Shown in pieces: positions 1 to 5,833 of a DNA stretch of 9,160 nucleotides (positions are counted from its first letter, which is position 1; each line of letters opens with the position of its first letter). Both the position numbers and the translations under genes were made by a program. This DNA comes from Bryobacteraceae bacterium. Its GTDB lineage: Bacteria; Acidobacteriota; Terriglobia; Bryobacterales; Bryobacteraceae. Under the pieces are notes generated by a model. It saw only the letters and a list, made by a program, of their open reading frames with translations, was not told the DNA's origin and did not search any database. The stretch spans positions 1 through 9,160 of the forward strand of contig JACMLA010000073.1 in NCBI GenBank assembly GCA_014379815.1, read 5' to 3'.

Positions 1-1440
1 GGCCGGGTCCCTTGCACTGAGTGAGAACGCGCCGGCGAGAACTCTCGGAAAGACAACAGTGCCGTCGGCCTGAGTGACAGCGGTCTGAGTGGTGGTAAAG
101 GTATTGGATGTGAGCGTAACTGCCGCACCCCGGACGAAACCGCCGCCGCCGTCCCGGACGGTTACGCGCACGATGCCGAGACCGTTCAACGTGACATTAG
201 CTGTTTTGACTTCGTCCTGTGTTTGAACGATGGCGGTAGCAGTGCCCCGGTCGCCGGTTGCAGGCTCGCTCGCATTAATCGTATAGGTGCCAAATGAGAG
301 ATAGTCAAAACGAAAGCGGCCGGAAGCATCTGCGGTTGCGCTTAATCCGCCGGGGCTGATCGATACGACAGCTCCGGGTACGGCAACGGAACCGCCGTTA
401 CGCAAAACGGTTCCTGCCACGGAGCCGGCTGAGCTGAGCATTACGACCGTGTCGACCGTCTCGGCGTCGCGTTCCACAGTGCCCGTTGTGCGACCACCCA
501 GACGAGTTACCGAGGACTGTGCCGCGATGTCAAAGCCGCCCAGAAATACGCCGGGAAAACTGTAGACACCTCTGCTGTCCGATGTCATCTGTGAAGTTCC
601 GCCGAACAAGCCGCGGCTCGTGAAGGTGACGGCAGCTCCGGGCACCACGGCTCCGGACCCGTCTTTGACTACACCGGAAACGACACCTCTGCCGAGAAAC
701 GTGATGTCGGCTGTGTTGGTGATGCCAGTGTTGGTCAGGTTTCCACTTGTGCGGCCCTTGTTGCCATTGCTGTCTGCTGCCTCTAGCAGGTATGAGCCAA
801 GCGCGACGAAATCGAAGAAGAATTTGCCAAGGGGATCGGTCAGGATAACGGCGCCACCTTGCAAGGTGACACGCACACCGGCACCCACCGGGGTTTGCCC
901 GTCGCGGGAGTACACGGTCCCCGAGATGGACCCGGACGAACCCAGCATGATGTTGATGTCGGCAGCCTGGTTGGGCAACAGTGTTCCGCTGCGGCGACCC
1001 CGCAATCCAGTCGTACGGTCGATCGCCTGCACTTCGATCGTTCCGGAAACCATGTTGCTGACGCGGTACCGGCCGGTGATGTCGGTAGTAGCGGTTCGGA
1101 CGTTCACCCCATTGCTGATCGTCACCTGAGCGCCGACTACGATTCGTTGCTGCACGTCGGTAACAAGTCCACTGACACTACCGGCATCGACGGCGATCTG
1201 GATCGTTCCGACATTGGTGGTGCCGCCGCCAACGGGTGGGTAACGTTGTGAAGTGCCCACAAGAAACTGGCCATTTGTGACGGCCTGGGCGACCACCGAA
1301 ACTTCTCCTACGGACGTTGGCACACCGGTGACGCGGAAATATCCGGTAGCATCTGTGGTTGCGCTGAATTGCCCCGACACGATAGCCACTGCACCAGCTA
1401 CAGGTACGCGGGCAGGGTCGACGACTCTGCCCTGGACGCT
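1..1440 (-). repeat. Six tandem carboxypeptidase-regulatory-like modules within the giant protein
   Basis: Modules begin near residues 321, 407, 490, 572, 659 and 742 of the protein, so the period is 82-87 residues. Each opens with G-x-V-x-G-x-V, continues with V-P-G-A-x-V and then a D-x-x-G-x-(F/Y)-x-(F/V) strand, for example GSVSGLVTD, GVVSGVVKD and GSVAGTVLR. This is the pattern of the CarboxypepD_reg family of transthyretin-like beta-sandwiches. The sixth module is cut by the window edge. The modules are diverged at sequence level, so they do not look like a recent DNA-level expansion. Confidence 0.75.
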
Positions 1441-2400
1441 GGTGGTTGCATCGGCGGTGAGAGGGTTTAATCCTAACCGGACTTCCAGGCCGTCCGTGAT
1501 TCCATCAGAGTCTGAATCGCCAGCCAGAGGGTTAGTGCCGAGCGCCGCCTCCTGACCATCGGTCACTCCATCGCTGTCGGTATCAGCCAGCAAAGGGTTG
1601 GTCCGGCGGCGGACTTCTTCGCCATCTGTCAGGCCGTCGCGATCGGTGTCCGCGCGCCTCGGATCACTGCCCAGCATGTGCTCAGCCGTGTTTGTTAAAC
1701 CATCGAAGTCCAGATCGAGCCCAGCGTCCCCAGGATCTGTCGGATTGAGCCCATATAACTTCTCCCATTCATCGCCCATGCCGTCAGCGTCGGAGTCGTC
1801 AGGAATGATTACCTCGAGGTTCAGGCCTGCGATCTGCCCTTCGTTGGAAGCGGTGACGATGACCTGCCCCCGTGACAGGGCAGTCACAAGACCATCCTCC
1901 GACACGGTGGCAATGGCAGGATTGCTGGAGATATAGGTCGTTCCTGAGGCGGCCTGGGTCAGGTCTCCCGATCTACCATTGGCAAGCTCCGCCGGGACGG
2001 AGAGCTGCACTGTCTCGTTTCGCACCCTCAGGACCGTTTTGTTGGCCGCAGCCAGAAGGTCGATAGAAACAGGCACGGGTATCACAGTGGTGAAATCAAG
2101 CGGACCGACTGGAGTGCTATCAAACGGAACGATTTCAAACAGGCCGGATTGTCCCTGTTTAGGGCCTTCGGTGGTGTCGCAGGTCAGACGAACGCGGAAT
2201 TTACCTCTCTGAACCGGAGTATTGGGAATTGTGAACCGGCCGTCTGAGCCAACCTGGACTTGCCGGTTGAGCAGACTTACGGTGCACCGGTCGTTCAGGT
2301 CGACCGCCTTTGCAGGAGTCAGGCACAGGACAGCGCACGCAAACAGCGCACATGTCCGGCTGTTCCACAAAGACTCTCCGATGCTTTGCATCAACTTCAA
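1..2400 (-). CDS. Giant secreted modular protein (N-terminal part; Big_2, TSP3-like and carboxypeptidase-regulatory-like repeats), partial
   Basis: The reading frame is open for 800 codons from a TTG at 2400 to the left edge, so the C-terminus is missing. Residues 1-32 look like a Sec signal peptide: Lys2/Arg15, a hydrophobic core around residues 17-28, and an AKA cleavage site. Residues 33-100 form a small module with Cys39 and Cys74, containing CTVSLLNRQVQV and a GQSG motif. Residues 110-198 look like a bacterial Ig-like (Big_2) domain, with SSNPAIATVSEDGLVTAL as the diagnostic stretch. Residues 201-317 carry Asp-rich thrombospondin type 3-like repeats that should bind calcium. Residues 321-800 hold six carboxypeptidase-regulatory-like beta modules. 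From memory, the Cys-module/Big_2/TSP3 order opens giant RHS-repeat proteins of Myxococcota and Acidobacteriota. The role is probably a surface adhesin or scaffold. An in-frame TGA lies just upstream, and no frameshift was found. No enzymatic domain is visible in the part present. Confidence 0.9.
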   Translation of the reverse strand, partial: MKLMQSIGESLWNSRTCALFACAVLCLTPAKAVDLNDRCTVSLLNRQVQVGSDGRFTIPNTPVQRGKFRVRLTCDTTEGPKQGQSGLFEIVPFDSTPVGPLDFTTVIPVPVSIDLLAAANKTVLRVRNETVQLSVPAELANGRSGDLTQAASGTTYISSNPAIATVSEDGLVTALSRGQVIVTASNEGQIAGLNLEVIIPDDSDADGMGDEWEKLYGLNPTDPGDAGLDLDFDGLTNTAEHMLGSDPRRADTDRDGLTDGEEVRRRTNPLLADTDSDGVTDGQEAALGTNPLAGDSDSDGITDGLEVRLGLNPLTADATTSVQGRVVDPARVPVAGAVAIVSGQFSATTDATGYFRVTGVPTSVGEVSVVAQAVTNGQFLVGTSQRYPPVGGGTTNVGTIQIAVDAGSVSGLVTDVQQRIVVGAQVTISNGVNVRTATTDITGRYRVSNMVSGTIEVQAIDRTTGLRGRRSGTLLPNQAADINIMLGSSGSISGTVYSRDGQTPVGAGVRVTLQGGAVILTDPLGKFFFDFVALGSYLLEAADSNGNKGRTSGNLTNTGITNTADITFLGRGVVSGVVKDGSGAVVPGAAVTFTSRGLFGGTSQMTSDSRGVYSFPGVFLGGFDIAAQSSVTRLGGRTTGTVERDAETVDTVVMLSSAGSVAGTVLRNGGSVAVPGAVVSISPGGLSATADASGRFRFDYLSFGTYTINASEPATGDRGTATAIVQTQDEVKTANVTLNGLGIVRVTVRDGGGGFVRGAAVTLTSNTFTTTQTAVTQADGTVVFPRVLAGAFSLSARDPA
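1450..1800 (-). repeat. Thrombospondin type 3-like calcium-binding repeats
   Basis: Residues 201-317 of the encoded protein carry repeated acidic loops: DSDADGMGD, DLDFDGLTN, DTDRDGLTDGEE, DTDSDGVTDGQE and DSDSDGITDGLE. These are separated by G-x-N-P or G-S-D-P turns about 18-25 residues apart. This is the D-x-D-x-D-G signature of TSP3-like repeats, known to coordinate calcium. They probably form a rigid, calcium-dependent stalk between the Ig-like head and the beta modules. Confidence 0.8.
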
Positions 2401-2405
2401 GCCCG

Positions 2406-2410
2406 CCTCC
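2406..2410 (-). promoter_or_regulatory. Ribosome binding site selecting a TTG start
   Basis: On the minus strand GGAGG lies 5 nt upstream of a TTG at 2400 and 14 nt upstream of the first in-frame ATG at 2391. The spacing favours TTG, giving an N-terminus MKLMQSIGES with a basic residue ahead of the signal-peptide core. The ATG at 2391 is the alternative and would shorten the protein by three residues only. Confidence 0.55.
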
Positions 2411-2491
2411 AGATCCAAAATTCCGTTCGCGATGCACAAAAATGCGACTGCCCCAAATCACATGAGATTAGGTTTTCAGGAATCGTGCCTG

Positions 2492-2520
2492 AGTGTAAAC
2501 CAATCACCATAGAAGATCAA
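2492..2520 (-). promoter_or_regulatory. Candidate sigma70-type promoter for the left giant gene
   Basis: Read on the minus strand, TTGATC (2520-2515; 4 of 6 matches to TTGACA) is separated by 17 nt from TACACT (2497-2492; 4 of 6 matches to TATAAT). Transcription would start near 2485, leaving a leader of about 85 nt before the TTG start at 2400. It was found by eye, and AT-rich DNA gives such matches by chance. Confidence 0.3.
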
Positions 2521-2543
2521 CAGACAAGGTTGATGTAATTTTC

Positions 2544-2583
2544 CACTTACAGAGTTAGTAAGCGTGAGGTTACCTACACTTAC
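2544..2583. repeat. Cluster of CTTAC/GTAAG half-sites in the divergent intergenic region
   Basis: CACTTAC occurs at 2544-2550 and again at 2577-2583, 33 bp apart (about three helical turns). GTAAG, the inverse of CTTAC, lies between them at 2558-2562, giving CTTAC-N7-GTAAG. The near-palindrome AGGTTACCT follows at 2567-2575. It sits between the two divergent genes and upstream of the candidate + strand promoter, so it could be an operator. No known regulator is recognised. Confidence 0.3.
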
Positions 2584-2602
2584 TTCTTTAGGAAAAAATG
2601 CC

Positions 2603-2632
2603 TTGATGGGCACCTTGACAGCAGCCTATACT
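2603..2632 (+). promoter_or_regulatory. Candidate sigma70-type promoter for the PEP-CTERM gene
   Basis: TTGATG (2603-2608; 4 of 6 matches) is followed after 18 nt by TATACT (2627-2632; 5 of 6 matches). The predicted start of transcription is near 2639, about 33 nt before the ATG at 2672. This supports 2672 as the start codon over in-frame upstream candidates, which would lie at or before the promoter. An overlapping perfect TTGACA at 2615-2620 lacks a good -10 box at standard spacing. Confidence 0.4.
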
Positions 2633-2651
2633 GACATAACTATCTTGTCAG
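2631..2651. promoter_or_regulatory. Inverted repeat CTGACA-N9-TGTCAG over the predicted transcription start
   Basis: The arms CTGACA (2631-2636) and TGTCAG (2646-2651) are perfect inverses separated by 9 bp. They begin within the candidate -10 box and span the predicted start of transcription. A third TGACA copy lies at 2616-2620. The placement is what a repressor operator would have. With 6-bp arms, chance remains possible. Confidence 0.3.
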
Positions 2652-2671
2652 CGTCTTCAATAACTAAATCT

Positions 2672-3232
2672 ATGCGAACACTCTCACCTCTGTTGTTTAC
2701 GATTGCTCTTGGTTTGCCTGCAGCGAGTTTAAGCGCTGCGACTATCAATATCGGGTACGTTGAATTCAGCAGTACCGCATCCGGCGTAAATGCATTTTCC
2801 ATATACAATCTGACCGGCAGCTTTTTTCTTCCGCCCGATTTCGACGTCGCTTCTTCTCTGAATCTCGCGAACGCGGTCCTTACACTGACTTCCGGACAGG
2901 TCGTACAGAACATTGCGCTGGGTACTTTGCAACCCGGACCCTTTACCAGCGCTGCACTGGAATTTTCCGATAGCACGATCTTCACTGCGGCAACGCTGAA
3001 TGCCACGCTTCCGGCAAGTTTTCTTTCTTCCACCGGGACGTTCGTTCTGGACAGCACCCAGTTGTCTGCCACTTTCGAGCCTGACGTAAACACGAATCCT
3101 TTTGCGATCTTTTCCGTTACCGGAACCTATACAACTTCCGCGGTTCCTGAGCCTGCCACAGCCCAGCTTTTTGGAGCAAGCCTGATCATCGTTGTTGCTC
3201 TGGCCGGACTGAGGAGACAAGAGAGCCACTAG
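2672..3232 (+). CDS. PEP-CTERM sorting-domain protein, secreted, function unknown
   Basis: This gene encodes 186 residues. Residues 1-22 form a signal peptide (MRTLSPLLFTIALGLPAASL, then SA before ATINIG). The C-terminus carries the exosortase sorting signal: VPEP at 158-161, a hydrophobic segment at about 166-180 and the basic pair Arg181-Arg182 near the end. In known systems exosortase cleaves such tails after export. The mature region (about 23-155) is beta-prone and rich in Ser, Thr, Leu and Phe, has no cysteine, and contains FSIYNLTGSFFLPPDF; no enzymatic motif is seen. The ATG at 2672 was chosen because it opens the signal peptide directly. A longer frame starts at GTG 2564, but its extra 36 residues look non-coding. 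No clear Shine-Dalgarno precedes 2672. The gene is divergent from the left giant gene and convergent with the haloperoxidase, overlapping it by 47 bp. Sorting class is confident; function is not known. Confidence 0.85.
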   Translation: MRTLSPLLFTIALGLPAASLSAATINIGYVEFSSTASGVNAFSIYNLTGSFFLPPDFDVASSLNLANAVLTLTSGQVVQNIALGTLQPGPFTSAALEFSDSTIFTAATLNATLPASFLSSTGTFVLDSTQLSATFEPDVNTNPFAIFSVTGTYTTSAVPEPATAQLFGASLIIVVALAGLRRQESH

Positions 3233-4646
3233 TTCCGAGATACTCCTGGTACTTTTGCCAGGCGGTCACACCAACAATTCTGCCCAAGGTTCGACCGCGC
3301 ATATCGCCTTCTTCAAAGTGAATCCCGCCCACCCGGCGGGAAAATCCCGCCTGGTCGGCGGCTTCGGAAAAGCTCGCCCAATGCAGAGTTGTCGCCACTC
3401 GTGGTGACACTTTTGGATCCATGCGGGAAGAGCCCGGCTCGAAAACTATCTTCTTGACGAACTTGTCGCTTCCTGTGAAACGCATCAGCACTTCCGCGCT
3501 GGCCGCACTGAACGTGCTGTGACCGGAAACGTATTCTGAGAATGGTGGAGTAATCGTGAGGTAAGGCTGCCAGTCCTCACCACTAATCGTTGCGACACCT
3601 TTGCCGGGTCCGGCCCAGCCCAGAATTCTTTGTCCCCGGAACAGGGATCGGATCGCAGTAACGGGACGCACACAGTCGTACACTACTTTGGAATCCCACG
3701 CTGCGATACCCCCGTCGAAAGCTGCTCCGGTAAGGACGAAAAACATCCTGACATCTTCATCCAGCGTGTGGCTATCGCGGATCGATATCTCGTGAGCGAA
3801 GCGGTTCCAGTGACCCGGAGGCGTTTCGGTTCCGGCGCCATCCTCCCAGAACTCCGCGATCATCTGAGTGCGGTCGTCCAGCTGAGCGGACAACTGGCGT
3901 ATCTCGTTTACACGTTCGCCGAAAAGGCTGGTGTCTGCCCCTGGCGGAGGCCCTGGACGGAACTGGGACCCGGTGAGGAGGGCAAAAGGAATGACCCGAC
4001 CCCAATGAGGCACGAGGAAAGTCTGCACCTTCTTGTTAGGCAGTGTCAGTGGTTGCCAGTGTCCGATATCGGTCACAGAATCCGGGCTATTCACCGGACG
4101 ATAATTTGTGTAATCGGAGTATGGCCCCCCGCCGAGATTGCCCAGCTGGTTCGATCCATCAGCATGCCGGAATTCCAGGACCGCAGCTGCCGCCGTGTTT
4201 CCTATCCCGGACGGATTGACGAAGTTGGCATCCTGGAAAGCGGGATCGAACCCCAGGCTTCGCATGAGCTCATCGAACTCCTGCTTCTGCATTGGGTACA
4301 GATCCAGCAGAACACGATAGGCAGCAAAACTGATCGCCTGAACCTTGTTCTCCTGAGTCCGTAACGGCTCGGACTGGCGGAGTCGGCCGCCCAGGCGGGT
4401 ACCATTCGCGTTGGCATCGTAAGCTGCCCAGGCATCAAACATTGCAGTATGGGCCATAGCCAGCGCGCGGGAAGCCAGCGGTGGGGGAGTGGAGGTCGCC
4501 CTGATGGTTTTCAGAATGACGTCGTTCCACCGCAGCACAGCATTCTGCGCAGCACACACAGGCGGACCAGCCGCCAGAAACACCAGCAGCGCCGGCACAA
4601 GGCTTAAGTGGGAAGGCATTCTGCAGAACTTCACGGGGGTATTCAT
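3186..4646 (-). CDS. Secreted vanadium-dependent haloperoxidase / PAP2 superfamily protein
   Basis: This gene encodes 486 residues. Residues 1-33 are a signal peptide (basic start, hydrophobic core LVPALLVFLAAG, cleavage near VCAA), so it acts outside the cytoplasm. The N-terminal domain has the family-like helix ASRALAMAHTAMFDAWAAYD. The vanadate/phosphate-binding motifs appear in order: K320-x6-R327-P328, S374-G375-H376, and R437-x5-H443. These match the PAP2/vanadium haloperoxidase signature, in which a histidine binds vanadate covalently and hydrogen peroxide oxidises a halide to hypohalous acid. An acid phosphatase-like role is possible because the fold is shared. The final Asp of the phosphatase signature (H-x3-D) is displaced by one residue, to D448. 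A strong Shine-Dalgarno AGGAGG precedes the ATG. The gene follows the epimerase gene by 51 bp in the same direction. Halide and substrate cannot be read from sequence. Confidence 0.9.
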   Translation of the reverse strand: MNTPVKFCRMPSHLSLVPALLVFLAAGPPVCAAQNAVLRWNDVILKTIRATSTPPPLASRALAMAHTAMFDAWAAYDANANGTRLGGRLRQSEPLRTQENKVQAISFAAYRVLLDLYPMQKQEFDELMRSLGFDPAFQDANFVNPSGIGNTAAAAVLEFRHADGSNQLGNLGGGPYSDYTNYRPVNSPDSVTDIGHWQPLTLPNKKVQTFLVPHWGRVIPFALLTGSQFRPGPPPGADTSLFGERVNEIRQLSAQLDDRTQMIAEFWEDGAGTETPPGHWNRFAHEISIRDSHTLDEDVRMFFVLTGAAFDGGIAAWDSKVVYDCVRPVTAIRSLFRGQRILGWAGPGKGVATISGEDWQPYLTITPPFSEYVSGHSTFSAASAEVLMRFTGSDKFVKKIVFEPGSSRMDPKVSPRVATTLHWASFSEAADQAGFSRRVGGIHFEEGDMRGRTLGRIVGVTAWQKYQEYLGTSGSLVSSVRPEQQR

Positions 4647-4654
4647 GACCGAAA

Positions 4655-4660
4655 CCTCCT
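4655..4660 (-). promoter_or_regulatory. Strong ribosome binding site of the haloperoxidase gene
   Basis: AGGAGG on the minus strand lies 8 nt upstream of the ATG at 4646. It fixes this start rather than the internal Met10, which has no such site. The site lies in the 51-bp gap after the epimerase stop codon. Confidence 0.75.
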
Positions 4661-4697
4661 TAGAAAGCGAAACTGAGTCATGGCTGCACGCCCCGAC

Positions 4698-5768
4698 TCA
4701 GGCGGTTGCGCACAGAATCCGTTTTTCATTAGAAACTCCGGCAGAGTACGATCTCACAAGTTCATCCAGAATCCCCGGGATGTCGTATTCCATTTTCCAG
4801 TTGGGAAAGTGCGCTTGCACTTTCGTCAGGTCGGTGTAGTAGCAGATGTGGTCGCCACGCCGGTTCCGCTCATCGTAAGAAAAGTCCAGAGGGTATCCAA
4901 GGTCGGCCAGCATCCCGACCGTTTCCAGCACAGACACGCTATTGCTTCGACCACCGCCGATGTTATAGACCTCCCCGCATCGGGGGTTGTGGAAGAAAGC
5001 GAGTAAGAGACGACTTACATCCAGTGAATGGATCTGGTCCCGAACTTGTTTTCCTTTGTAACCATAAACTGTGTAAGGTAAGCCCCGGACGGCACACATG
5101 ACAATGTAGGCGAAGAATCCGTGTAACTGCACTGCGGCGTGTTGAGGGCCCGTCAAACATCCACCGCGAAAGATACCGACGGGCATCTGGAAGTAGCGGC
5201 CAAATTCCTGACACATGATGTCTGCGGCCAGCTTGGACGCTCCGAAAACGGAGTGCAGACTGTCATCGATCGACATGCTTTCATCAATGCCCGCGAGGTC
5301 CCCGGCGAAATCGTAACGCTTTTCGGTCTCGACCAGAGGCAGGGAATTCGGCCGGTCTCCATAAACCTTGTTCGTGCTGGTAAAGCAGAAAGGAGTCGCA
5401 GGGCAGTAGTCTCTTGCCGCCACAAGGAGGTTCAGAGTACCTACAGCATTGACGTCAAAATCCTCGTACGGAATCGAAGCTGCTCTGTCATGAGAAGGCT
5501 GCGCCGCGGTATGAATTACAAAGTCAGGCCGTTCGCTTTGAAAGAGACTTGAGATTGCCTGACGATCGCGAATATCCAGGTTGAGATGGCGATAGCCTGG
5601 CAAGGTTTGCACCAGGTCGGCAACGACGGGTCGTGTTGTCCCCTGCGCTCCGAAGAACAGGGCTCGCATGTCGTTGTCGACCCCAATAACCTCCCAGCCC
5701 GCTGCGCACAGCATACGTGTGCATTCCGAGCCGATGAGACCGCCTGATCCAGTGACAATGGCCTTCAT
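4698..5768 (-). CDS. NAD-dependent sugar-nucleotide epimerase, CDP-paratose 2-epimerase-like (extended SDR)
   Basis: This gene encodes 356 residues, the usual size for extended short-chain dehydrogenases. The N-terminal Rossmann motif is GSGGLIG (7-13), with Asp31 placed to bind the adenosine ribose of NAD. HTAAQPSHDRA (86-96) and STNKVYGD (131-138) resemble CDP-paratose 2-epimerase (TyvE-like) proteins, as do the GPQH and KGKQVRDQIHS segments. In that pathway the enzyme converts CDP-paratose to CDP-tyvelose for surface polysaccharide. The standard catalytic Y-x3-K is F175-x3-K179 here (FGASK), so the reaction is uncertain. No partner CDP-sugar synthesis genes lie in the window. It is cytoplasmic, with no signal peptide. 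The frame extends upstream to 5912, but MKAIVTGSGG is the natural start. The gene follows the right giant gene by 65 bp and precedes the haloperoxidase by 51 bp, so co-transcription is likely. Confidence 0.88.
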   Translation of the reverse strand: MKAIVTGSGGLIGSECTRMLCAAGWEVIGVDNDMRALFFGAQGTTRPVVADLVQTLPGYRHLNLDIRDRQAISSLFQSERPDFVIHTAAQPSHDRAASIPYEDFDVNAVGTLNLLVAARDYCPATPFCFTSTNKVYGDRPNSLPLVETEKRYDFAGDLAGIDESMSIDDSLHSVFGASKLAADIMCQEFGRYFQMPVGIFRGGCLTGPQHAAVQLHGFFAYIVMCAVRGLPYTVYGYKGKQVRDQIHSLDVSRLLLAFFHNPRCGEVYNIGGGRSNSVSVLETVGMLADLGYPLDFSYDERNRRGDHICYYTDLTKVQAHFPNWKMEYDIPGILDELVRSYSAGVSNEKRILCATA

Positions 5769-5773
5769 GCTTT

Positions 5774-5789
5774 CGAAGTGACTCCTTCG
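5774..5789 (-). promoter_or_regulatory. Small hairpin overlapping the epimerase ribosome binding site
   Basis: On the minus strand CGAAG (5789-5785) and CTTCG (5778-5774) can form a 5-bp stem with a 6-nt loop. The Shine-Dalgarno AAGGAG (5787-5782) lies partly in the stem and partly in the loop, and is 13 nt from the ATG at 5768, which is long. Folding would hide part of the site and could limit translation. The stem is short, so its stability is doubtful. Confidence 0.3.
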
Positions 5790-5833
5790 GCGGGGAAACA
5801 GATTTGCATTGGAATCGAAGACATTCGTCCACC

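Noticed and set aside
620..1129. Open frames on the + strand across the left giant gene (also at 1253-1555 and 1598-1936)
   Set aside because: The minus strand holds an unbroken 800-codon frame with repeat domains. The + frames are low-complexity Pro/Arg/Ser shadows.
2305..2400. Lipoprotein signal (cysteines 17, 22 and 26) in the left giant protein
   Set aside because: None of the cysteines sits in a good lipobox (LFAC has Phe at -2), and an AKA signal peptidase I site follows a proper hydrophobic core.
2201..2461. 86-codon minus-strand frame starting with ATG at 2461
   Set aside because: It overlaps the start of the giant gene in another frame, is rich in Arg and Pro, and has no signal peptide or domain. 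The TTG frame has the signal peptide and the ribosome binding site.
2564..2671. GTG or ATG (2606) starts giving a longer PEP-CTERM protein
   Set aside because: The added residues precede a complete signal peptide and overlap the likely promoter. An AGGA near 2590 gives weak support to 2603/2606, so this is not fully excluded.
3245..3262. CCTGG-N8-CCAGG stem as a terminator after the PEP-CTERM gene
   Set aside because: The stem has only 5 bp, is not followed by a T run, and lies inside haloperoxidase coding sequence.
3630..4364. 244-codon open frame on the + strand
   Set aside because: It is antisense to the haloperoxidase, which has all family motifs. This frame shows no domain and is a GC-rich shadow.
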